Origin: Phycisphaerales bacterium
Lineage (GTDB): Bacteria; Planctomycetota; Phycisphaerae; Phycisphaerales; SM1A02
DNA length: 64,000 nucleotides
Direction of reading: 5' to 3'
Assembly: GCA_022446905.1 (NCBI GenBank)
Contig: JAKVBT010000001.1
Span: 24,838-88,837, forward strand
Shown: piece after piece, positions 26,691-33,921 of the stretch
Numbering within the stretch: the stretch's first letter is position 1
Layout: each line of letters begins with the position of its first letter
Translations under genes and position numbers: made by a program
Notes under the pieces: model-generated
The model's input: only the letters and a program-made list of their open reading frames with translations
Databases searched by the model: none
What the model was told of the DNA's origin: nothing

Positions 26691-27290
26691 TCAACTTCCC
26701 CAACGCACATCCAGATCGTGCGGCACACCAAATCGATCGAGAATTCTCCCAACCATGAAGTCGACCATGTCATCGATGTGATTTGGCTTCATATAAAATC
26801 CAGGTGCCAGCGGCATGATGATGGCACCAGCTCCAGCAAGTCGATCCATGTTTCCAATGTCGATTCGGCTCAGTGGTGTCTCTCGATGCGCCAGGAGAAG
26901 TGTCCTGCCCTCTTTGAGCGTGACCGCAGCCGCTCGCTGTAAGAGCGTTGTCGTCATCCCTGATGCCAGGGCACCAAGGGTATTGCTTGAGCATGGCACA
27001 ATGATCATCCCATCGTGGGCAAATGAGCCACTGGCGATAAGCGCTCCCATGTCCTTGCCAGAGTGCATAAACAATTTAGAAGCATCCTCGTCACCAGCGA
27101 GCGATTCTGGTGTCACTGGCGCAATGCCCGACTCTTCGCCCAGCAGTCGCCGCCCAAGTTCCGACACGGCAACATGCACCTCAACTGAGGCGGCAAGCAG
27201 GCATTGGATGGTCTTGACGGCATAGGGCGCTCCAGAGGCTCCAGAGATCCCAACGACCAAGCGGGCAGGTGGTGACTGAACATTCGGCAT
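26691..27290 (-). CDS. ubiX: Flavin prenyltransferase UbiX
   Basis: UbiX attaches a dimethylallyl group to FMN, making the prenylated cofactor of UbiD-family decarboxylases. The 199 residues have normal length. Motifs include VVGISGASGAPYAVK at the N-terminus, VPCSSNTLGALASGM, LLLAHRETPLS and MPLAPGFY. A UbiD partner is not in the window. The gene is convergent with the adaptor gene (38-base gap) and divergent from a lipoprotein gene. Confidence 0.94.
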   Translation of the reverse strand: MPNVQSPPARLVVGISGASGAPYAVKTIQCLLAASVEVHVAVSELGRRLLGEESGIAPVTPESLAGDEDASKLFMHSGKDMGALIASGSFAHDGMIIVPCSSNTLGALASGMTTTLLQRAAAVTLKEGRTLLLAHRETPLSRIDIGNMDRLAGAGAIIMPLAPGFYMKPNHIDDMVDFMVGRILDRFGVPHDLDVRWGS

Positions 27291-27382
27291 CCCTGCATTT
27301 TAGGTCAACGTGGACATGTGGTGGACCATTCCCGCCTTCAGATGTGGCACTACACTGGACGATTGAGAATGGAGACCCCCTC

Positions 27383-27964
27383 ATGCCCAACCACGGATGG
27401 ATGATGGCCCTGACGTCCCTGACCCTGATGGCCTCATGTGCCCCTCAGGCACACTGGCCCAGCAATGATGAGGCCCAGGCGACAACGCCTGACCATAGTG
27501 CTGTTGTGGAAGTCATTGCCACATCAGTGGACTGGTGGACTACACGATCGCCATCTGCCACCTCTACGGGTCCGGTCATGGTGGCTTTAACCCCTTCGCT
27601 TGAAGACACTCGAGCCGGGGTCGCTGCCGAACTCCCGGCGTGCGAAGTCGTTGACTTGGGTCAGCCCAATGCCATCATCATTGAGGGTGTACGCATGCAC
27701 ATCGGTTCTGCCCAAGTCGACCTGAGTGCTCCCCGAGTTGATCGTGGCCGCCAATTGCTGACCTTGAACCTACAAAAGTTCCCCTTAACTGCATGGGAAG
27801 TGCGAGGTGCTAACTGGTGGCGGTTCAACGATCGCCAGTTGGATCGCATCACCAACGCGGCGCACATGACAGCAATCGACAAAGATGACTTTGAGAGCAG
27901 CGAGGACGACGCTTCAAGCGGCAGCACGCCTGAGGCGACTGCCAACGCCACCGATGACCACTGA
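27383..27964 (+). CDS. Hypothetical lipoprotein, 193 aa
   Basis: The ATG at 27383 has GGAG 9 bases upstream and gives a lipoprotein signal peptide MPNHGWMMALTSLTLMASC. The mature part has a Pro/Ala-rich linker, then two strand-rich segments (GPVMVALTPSL, AIIIEGVRMHIGSAQVDLS) and the segment LPACEVVDLGQ. It ends with an acidic low-complexity tail (SSEDDASSGSTPEA). No family is recognised. The gene's end overlaps the start of the deaminase gene by 11 bases. Confidence 0.72.
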   Translation: MPNHGWMMALTSLTLMASCAPQAHWPSNDEAQATTPDHSAVVEVIATSVDWWTTRSPSATSTGPVMVALTPSLEDTRAGVAAELPACEVVDLGQPNAIIIEGVRMHIGSAQVDLSAPRVDRGRQLLTLNLQKFPLTAWEVRGANWWRFNDRQLDRITNAAHMTAIDKDDFESSEDDASSGSTPEATANATDDH

Positions 27965-28412
27965 CAATACGCACGTTGGAGACTGGCTCAACGCCGCCAT
28001 CGAACAAGCGGAAATGTCTTGGCATCAAGGGGGGATTCCCATTGGATCTGTGTTGGCCGACGCATCCACTGGAGAGATCGTCTCGCGTGGTCATAATGAG
28101 CGTGTCCAAAAAGGCGACCCCACGGCTCACGCAGAGGTGGCCTGTATTCGCAGCGCCGGCCGGCGACGGGACTGGCAATCCCTGACGCTCGTGTCCACAC
28201 TAAGTCCATGCTCCATGTGCAGCGGTACCGCAGTGCTATTCAAGATCCCGCACGTCATCGTCGGTGAGAACATGTCATTTCAGGGGGCTGAACAGTGGAT
28301 GATTGATCACGGCATCAAGTTGACCATCTTGAATGATCCTCGCTGTATCGCACTCATGGAGCGACTCTTGTGTGAGAAGCCCGATCTTTGGGCCGAGGAC
28401 ATTGGTCAATAG
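27954..28412 (+). CDS. Cytosine-deaminase-like nucleoside/nucleobase deaminase
   Basis: This is a zinc-dependent hydrolytic deaminase of 152 residues. The start at ATG 27954 overlaps the previous gene. Zinc motif one is THAEVAC within KGDPTAHAE, and motif two is SPCSMCSG (PCxxC). The segments GGIPIGSVLAD, RGHNERVQKGD, TLSPCSMC and VGENMSFQG resemble yeast-type cytosine deaminase (FCY1) more than TadA, which has a different C-terminal tail. Its role would be pyrimidine salvage, converting cytosine to uracil. Guanine or other base deaminase activity cannot be excluded. The bacterial codA-type enzyme is unrelated in sequence. Confidence 0.85.
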   Translation: MTTDNTHVGDWLNAAIEQAEMSWHQGGIPIGSVLADASTGEIVSRGHNERVQKGDPTAHAEVACIRSAGRRRDWQSLTLVSTLSPCSMCSGTAVLFKIPHVIVGENMSFQGAEQWMIDHGIKLTILNDPRCIALMERLLCEKPDLWAEDIGQ

Positions 28413-28441
28413 GACCGCTGGCTGGTACACGTAGAATTTTA

Positions 28442-29674
28442 TTAGGTCAAAGCCACCCAAACAAAGAAACCCAACACCGCCATCGTCGCAGTTCGGCCAA
28501 GCCAATGGCTTGCCATCGTCCCTGTCCACGACCGACGTAAAAGCAGCAGCAGCACGATCGCTAGCATTGGCAAAAAGTACGCACCTATCACTGTGTAAAT
28601 GAGTTGCACTTTTTCAAATCGCATAATGGCCTGTGCAACTGGTAGCGTTGCGATTCCAATCAGACACCATCGAGCAATAGATGTGCGCTCTAGTGAGTCG
28701 GGTTGTAATGGCGGTCGGCCCAAAGCCCCGCGGATCACATCTGCCAGGATCATCGGTACCGACTGCCACACACCAAGCATGCTGCTGACGATGGCTGCCC
28801 AGCCGCCGACCAAGAAAACCCATCTCGACCATGCGCCGATTTGTGCTCCAAGCGTGTCCGCAATAGAGACTAGAAGACCAACCCCTGAACCATCGAGGTG
28901 AGGAATATTGGACGCGATAATGACCATGGCGATACCGAAGATCGCAGTCATTAAGTACCCCGCCATTAAGTCAATGCGGCACATCTGGATGTCGCGGGGC
29001 GTACGTCGTCCCTGCTGCGATAACCAATAGCCATAACACAACATCGTGACCGTTCCTCCAACACCACCAATCAGCGCGATGGTCCATGCTCTGCCACCTT
29101 CGACACTTGGAACCGTTGGCACAAGTAGGCCTTTGAAAGCCACTGGCAGATCAATCTCGACCATCGCTGCTGTGAAAACCACCACCGCGACCATGATCAG
29201 AATGCCTACAGCCATACACCGCTCAAACACACGGAATCCACCCCGCCAGACCAAAGCCAGGCATGACAGTGACCAGACACTTCCCCAAATCACTTTGCCA
29301 ACCGTGTCTCCAGTAGGTAGTGGCAACAGAGCCTGGGTCGCCACACCAGTTGCGCTAATAAGGGCCGCTGCCACAATCCATGTCCATGGAATGAGGTAAA
29401 GCAAAAAAGCCCAGAGCGCCCAACGGCCAAGCCGCTGCCCAACGCCAGCAACCAGTGTTTGTCCGGTCGCCACCTGCCATCTTGCAATGCCTTCGGTCAA
29501 GACGTACTTCATCACAGCGCCGAGCAGTACCGCCCAAAGCACCGCGGTCCCGAGCTTTGAGCCTGCAAAGCCAGCTGTCGCAAGGTCGCCGGCGCCCACG
29601 CCAGTTGCAGCAATGAGCAATCCTGGTCCAAAAAGTGTCAGCAGGCTTCTCGAAGAGGCCTTTGTTGCACTCAC
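28442..29674 (-). CDS. Nramp-related transporter lacking the canonical metal-site motif
   Basis: This is a membrane protein of 410 residues with about 11 helices. The first helix begins FGPGLLIAATGVGAGDLAT and aligns with the Nramp/MntH start (GPAFIAAIGYIDPGNFAT). The metal-binding DPGN is replaced by GAGD. At the sixth helix the usual MPHN is replaced by MLCYG within GGTVTMLCYGYW. Both changes hit residues that bind Mn2+/Fe2+ in canonical Nramp proteins. It may carry another ion or solute. The ATG overlaps the stop of the upstream thiolase gene (ATGA), so both are co-expressed. Confidence 0.82.
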   Translation of the reverse strand: MSATKASSRSLLTLFGPGLLIAATGVGAGDLATAGFAGSKLGTAVLWAVLLGAVMKYVLTEGIARWQVATGQTLVAGVGQRLGRWALWAFLLYLIPWTWIVAAALISATGVATQALLPLPTGDTVGKVIWGSVWSLSCLALVWRGGFRVFERCMAVGILIMVAVVVFTAAMVEIDLPVAFKGLLVPTVPSVEGGRAWTIALIGGVGGTVTMLCYGYWLSQQGRRTPRDIQMCRIDLMAGYLMTAIFGIAMVIIASNIPHLDGSGVGLLVSIADTLGAQIGAWSRWVFLVGGWAAIVSSMLGVWQSVPMILADVIRGALGRPPLQPDSLERTSIARWCLIGIATLPVAQAIMRFEKVQLIYTVIGAYFLPMLAIVLLLLLRRSWTGTMASHWLGRTATMAVLGFFVWVALT

Positions 29675-30846
29675 GTCCGCTCGAGCAGCATAGATACCGC
29701 GTTACCGCCGCCAAGACAAAGGCTCGCTACGCCTCGCTTTGCGTCCAGTCGCTGCATCTGATTGATTAACGTCACCAATACCCGCGCCCCAGAAGCGCCG
29801 ATTGGATGACCAATCGCGATAGCACCACCACAAACGTTGACTCGATTCGGATCAACGCCAAGATGCCGCATATTGCACAAGGCTTGCGCAGCAAAGGCTT
29901 CATTGAGTTCGAATAGATCCACATCATCGACACCAAGTTGATGATCGGACAGCAGTTTTTCAACGCCCAGACCAGGTGCCTCAAAAAGGTCCCTTGGTGC
30001 CACGCCTACCGTATTAGTCCCCACAATACGAGCCATGATCGATGCCCCAGATGAGGCCGCCGCAGACTCAGATGCAACCACAATGGCTGCTGCGCCATCG
30101 CTAATCTGAGAGGCGTTGCCAGCGGTCACGGTTCCGTCCTTCTTAAATGCTGGACGCAGTTTCGCAAGTCCATCTGCAGTTGAATCAGCGCGAACACCTT
30201 CATCGGCAGTGACAGCCGCTTTCTGCTTCACCTGATCGGCGGGCAAGGAAATTATCTCTGCATCAAACCAGCCTTCTGCGGCTGCCTTGGCTGCCTTTAT
30301 GTGGGACGATGCAGACATTTCATCCATGTCTTCACGACTGATCCCATGCTTTTCAGCAGTGTGTTCTGCGGCCATACCCATGCCCCAGCCTTCAAAGGCG
30401 CACTCAAGACCATCGTGGGCCATATGGTCGTGCATGGTCCCAGGGCCAAACTTCAGCCCAGAGCGAACTTCGGCGTAGTGCGGCGTACGTGTCATGTTCT
30501 CAAGTCCACCAGCAACAACCATCTGATTGTCTCCAGCCCTGATCGACTGATCAGCGGTCATCACCGCCTGTAGTCCAGATCCACACACTTTGTTGATGGT
30601 TTGAGCACTGATGGTGTGCGGTAAACCAGCCTTGAGTGCTGCCTGGCGCGCTGGATTCTGCCCAAGGCCAGCCTGCAAGACACACCCCATAATGCACTCG
30701 TCAACCTGATCTGCAGTAATACCAGCACTTTGAATTGCGGCCTCTACTGCCCAGGCCCCGAGTTGCGGAGCATCAACTCTGCTGAGGCCACCAAAGAACC
30801 GGCCAATGGGTGTTCGTCGAGCGGCGAGAATCACACTTTGCGTCAT
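29671..30846 (-). CDS. Acetyl-CoA acetyltransferase (thiolase)
   Basis: Thiolases interconvert two acetyl-CoA with acetoacetyl-CoA, or split beta-ketoacyl-CoA. The start at ATG 30846 gives MTQSVILAARRTPIGRF, a typical thiolase start; the frame upstream is not conserved. The 391 residues are normal. Active-site parts are NKVCGSGLQAV (nucleophilic Cys near 90), NEAFAAQAL, GGAIAIGHPIGASGAR (His) and CLGGGNAVSM (second Cys). The pattern best fits biosynthetic-type AtoB/PhaA thiolases. The gene is divergent from fbp and coupled to the Nramp-like gene. Confidence 0.94.
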   Translation of the reverse strand: MTQSVILAARRTPIGRFFGGLSRVDAPQLGAWAVEAAIQSAGITADQVDECIMGCVLQAGLGQNPARQAALKAGLPHTISAQTINKVCGSGLQAVMTADQSIRAGDNQMVVAGGLENMTRTPHYAEVRSGLKFGPGTMHDHMAHDGLECAFEGWGMGMAAEHTAEKHGISREDMDEMSASSHIKAAKAAAEGWFDAEIISLPADQVKQKAAVTADEGVRADSTADGLAKLRPAFKKDGTVTAGNASQISDGAAAIVVASESAAASSGASIMARIVGTNTVGVAPRDLFEAPGLGVEKLLSDHQLGVDDVDLFELNEAFAAQALCNMRHLGVDPNRVNVCGGAIAIGHPIGASGARVLVTLINQMQRLDAKRGVASLCLGGGNAVSMLLERT

Positions 30847-30977
30847 CAAACTGTCCTCAACAAGGGGTGTGGTTGTCAGAAGAATTCCCATGGGGGCGGT
30901 ACCATGACCGATCCAGCCACCGCACAGTGCGGGACCGGGAATCCTAGCGTCTACCACACGTCATCGGGGCGAGAGAT

Positions 30978-30982
30978 GGAGG
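30978..30982 (+). promoter_or_regulatory. GGAGG ribosome binding site choosing the fbp start
   Basis: GGAGG sits 5 bases before ATG 30988. It supports this start over in-frame ATGs at 30904 and 30976, whose extra residues are not typical of the family. Confidence 0.6.
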
Positions 30983-30987
30983 CATCC

Positions 30988-31995
30988 ATGGTGAATCCGA
31001 CGGCTTGGACCGACGACAACCTGATGTCACTACAGAGCCATGTCTTGGCTGGTGAACGGGACCATCCTGAGGCCACTGGCGACTTTTCGTGGATTCTGTC
31101 AGCCATCTCTCTAGCCACCAAGACCATCGGCAATAAGGTGCGCCGAGCACGTATTGATGATGTGCTTGGAGAGTTGGCAGCCGAAAACACTCATGGCGAG
31201 CGGCAACAGAAGCTAGATGTCATATCAAATGACATCATCAAGGCTTGCCTTGGAAGCCGAGCCAACATTGGTGTCCTCGTCAGTGAAGAAGAAGAGGAAC
31301 CAACGATTCTGAGAACGCGAGCAGATGGGGGACGGTATGCCGTCTTCTTTGATCCGCTCGATGGATCATCCAACCTCAATGTCTCGGTTGGTGTTGGAAC
31401 GATCTTCGCAGTCATTCGACTTCCAGAAGGTGGTGGAGGTGGACTTGAGGCCGTGTTGTCTCGTCAAGCAACGATGGTCGCAGCTGGATATGTCTTATAT
31501 GGGTCATCCACCGTCTTCATGCTGACCACAGGAACTGGAGTTGACATGTTTGTGCTTGATCATTCGATCGGCTCATATGTGTTAGCTAAGCGTGGAATTG
31601 CCCTTCCTCCGTCACAACCAATCTATTCAATTAACGAGGCCTATTCGGCACGCTTTCCTGAAGGCGTCCAGCGCTATCTGGACTGGGCTCACCGCTCCAG
31701 CTACTCATCGCGCTACATCGGATCCATGGTTGCAGACGTGCACAGGACACTGATTAAGGGTGGCATCTTTATCTACCCTGCAACAACGGATCGCCCCGAG
31801 GGCAAGCTGCGGCTGCTCTATGAGGCGATGCCAATGGCAATGCTCGTTGAGCAAGCAGGGGGAATCGCCGTCACTCAGGACGGCACTCGCGTTCTTGACC
31901 TTCACCCAACTGACCTTCATCAGCGCACCAGCGTCGTCCTCGGATCGACCGAAGAAGTCGCACACTTTCTCAAGCAGATGGATTCGACTTCATGA
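30988..31995 (+). CDS. fbp: Class I fructose-1,6-bisphosphatase
   Basis: The enzyme removes the 1-phosphate of fructose 1,6-bisphosphate in gluconeogenesis. The start at ATG 30988 has GGAGG immediately upstream and gives 335 residues, as usual. Metal-binding motifs are SEEEEE after the first domain, FFDPLDGSSNLNVSVGVGT (core signature) and the substrate region YIGSMVADVHRTL. The C-terminal signature GKLRLLYEAMPMAMLVEQAGG is clear. The ATGA overlap with the PrpD-family gene suggests one transcript. ATG 30976 and 30904 would add 4 and 28 residues. Confidence 0.94.
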   Translation: MVNPTAWTDDNLMSLQSHVLAGERDHPEATGDFSWILSAISLATKTIGNKVRRARIDDVLGELAAENTHGERQQKLDVISNDIIKACLGSRANIGVLVSEEEEEPTILRTRADGGRYAVFFDPLDGSSNLNVSVGVGTIFAVIRLPEGGGGGLEAVLSRQATMVAAGYVLYGSSTVFMLTTGTGVDMFVLDHSIGSYVLAKRGIALPPSQPIYSINEAYSARFPEGVQRYLDWAHRSSYSSRYIGSMVADVHRTLIKGGIFIYPATTDRPEGKLRLLYEAMPMAMLVEQAGGIAVTQDGTRVLDLHPTDLHQRTSVVLGSTEEVAHFLKQMDSTS

Positions 31996-33554
31996 CTGCG
32001 ACGGCGACCGATACGAGCATCACTCTTGCTCGCAACACCAATCAGGCCCTTGGCATTGGGCAATACGCATGTGACTTTATGTCTGCTGCTATTGGCCAAC
32101 CAGACCATGGGGTAGAAAATCGAACCCTGCAGTTTTTTGTCGACAGCGTCGTATGCGGCCTATCGGCGATTGCCATGCAAACCAATGCCCCTTGTGTGCT
32201 GCGTGAAGAGGCTTTGGAGTATCCCTGTGATCAGGGCGCAACAATGTTTGGATGCAATGCACGAGTCGCATCTGAAAAAGCCATCGCAGCCAATGCATCT
32301 GCAGTACGAGAATGGGACAGTAATGGCACAAACTTTGGCTACAACCCGACACTTGGTCATACCGCTGGTGAGTTTGGCCACAACGACTTCTACGCCGTTC
32401 CCATTGCAGCTGCGCAGGTAGCGGGCCTTGATGGTGCAGCGGCGCTACGCGGCATGATCTGCCTTGATGAAATTCGAGGCCGATTGGCTGAGGTATTTAG
32501 CCTCAAGACCTACAAGATCGATCATGTTGTGCATGGGGCAATTGCCTCGGCTGCTGTCTACGGTGCCATGCTGGGTGCTACGCCCGAACAGATTGAGTCG
32601 GCCATTGGCATGGTGGTGGCGCATTACATCCCGTGGCGGGCGATTCGCGCTGGCAAGCAACTCAGTGACTCCAAAGGTGCCTCAGCAGCTATCAGTACAG
32701 AGGTGGCCGTGCTGTCGATGAAACGATCGATGCGTGGCTTTGTTGGGCCAAAGGACATCTTCCGGAATCCTGAGGCGATTTGGAGGCAATTCGAGCCGAC
32801 CAATGGAGACGCTCCATTTGATCTTGTGTTGTCCCACAGTGGAAACGACTTTGCCGTCATGGGCATGCACTTCAAACTTGGGTTGTACGAACACCAAAGT
32901 GCTGGGGCTCTTCAGGGGCTTATTAATCTCATCTCGTCAAATCCAAGCCTGCTTGAAACGCCTGACGCTATTCATGAGATCAAGATCGTCGCCTATGAGC
33001 CGGCGTTCGGGATCATCGGTGATCCTGCCAAACGTGATCCACACACACGTCAAAGTGCTGACCACTCCATGGTGTACATCATTTCCACCATGCTCCGCAA
33101 AGCGATGGATGCCGCAGCCGCACGTGGCAACGGTAATCTTGCTGAAGGAAACGACGCATGGTGGAAATCGTTGATGCTTCTTCCAGAGGATTATGGTCGA
33201 GATGCGTTGCATCACGAAGAAACACGGTCGCTGATGAACAAGATCGTGTTTGAACATGGTGGGGAGGAATATGACCGTCGATATCCAGATGGAATCCCCA
33301 CATCCATGATGATCACGACCAACGGTGGAGATGTCCTCGACAGCGGATTGGTGATGTACCCCTCAGGTCATGCGAGAAACACAACCGCTGATCTCGACGA
33401 CATTCTCAACCACAAAGCCGCATCGCTTGGGATGATCGCGATGGAGGATCCAATGGACACCATTGAGCGATTCCGAAGCATTGGGTCAGCCACACATGAG
33501 GAGCTCTTGACACTGATGAGCTTCGATCTTGCGACGCGCGATCAGATTGACTGA
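31992..33554 (+). CDS. MmgE/PrpD family protein (2-methylcitrate dehydratase-like)
   Basis: This is a protein of 520 residues of the MmgE/PrpD fold, which includes 2-methylcitrate dehydratase and cis-aconitate decarboxylase. Characteristic stretches are FVDSVVCGLSAIA, AANASAVREWDSNGTN, GHTAGEFGHNDFYAVPIAAA, KIDHVVHGAIASAAVYG and GKQLSDSKGASAAISTEVAV. The DHxxHG segment and the RAIRAGKQL region match the active-site side of the fold. Methylcitrate synthase and lyase genes are not adjacent, so a role in propionate breakdown is only possible. It is coupled to fbp by ATGA and convergent with the small membrane gene. Confidence 0.88.
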   Translation: MTATATDTSITLARNTNQALGIGQYACDFMSAAIGQPDHGVENRTLQFFVDSVVCGLSAIAMQTNAPCVLREEALEYPCDQGATMFGCNARVASEKAIAANASAVREWDSNGTNFGYNPTLGHTAGEFGHNDFYAVPIAAAQVAGLDGAAALRGMICLDEIRGRLAEVFSLKTYKIDHVVHGAIASAAVYGAMLGATPEQIESAIGMVVAHYIPWRAIRAGKQLSDSKGASAAISTEVAVLSMKRSMRGFVGPKDIFRNPEAIWRQFEPTNGDAPFDLVLSHSGNDFAVMGMHFKLGLYEHQSAGALQGLINLISSNPSLLETPDAIHEIKIVAYEPAFGIIGDPAKRDPHTRQSADHSMVYIISTMLRKAMDAAAARGNGNLAEGNDAWWKSLMLLPEDYGRDALHHEETRSLMNKIVFEHGGEEYDRRYPDGIPTSMMITTNGGDVLDSGLVMYPSGHARNTTADLDDILNHKAASLGMIAMEDPMDTIERFRSIGSATHEELLTLMSFDLATRDQID

Positions 33555-33633
33555 GTGGAAGCCCCGCAACTGCGATCGTCACATGTTGTTGTCTTGCACT
33601 ACTGCTAAATGATTAACGCACTGTGAAGTCGGG

Positions 33634-33921
33634 TCAATCTTCGGAAGATGGGCTGGGTCTCTGCTGATCAGATCCCAGTCCAACACCGTCAATGGATCGT
33701 AGGCTTAGTGCCACAAACCGCCAGAGGGCCAACGAAAACAGGCCTAGCCCGACCCAAGTCCAACCTCGGCCATCACCAACGGCCATTGAAACACACCCGG
33801 CAATTGCTGCGACAAGCCACATAAATGCCGCGAAACCCGAAACTGCAGATCGTGGCATACGCCCAGTCCAGTCTTGCTCGGACTTAAGTAGGTTCATCTT
33901 CCGCAGATCACTCAAGCTCAT
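33634..33921 (-). CDS. Small two-TM protein coupled to the permease, 95 aa
   Basis: Two hydrophobic helices (AVSGFAAFMWLVAAIAGCVS and WVGLGLFSLALWRFVALSL) are separated by a short GDGRGW turn. The N-terminus is charged and the C-terminal tail polar. The ATG overlaps the permease stop (ATGA). No family is recognised. Because it is coupled to an amino-acid permease with stress-protein domains, it could be an accessory subunit, but this is inference. Confidence 0.68.
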   Translation of the reverse strand: MSLSDLRKMNLLKSEQDWTGRMPRSAVSGFAAFMWLVAAIAGCVSMAVGDGRGWTWVGLGLFSLALWRFVALSLRSIDGVGLGSDQQRPSPSSED

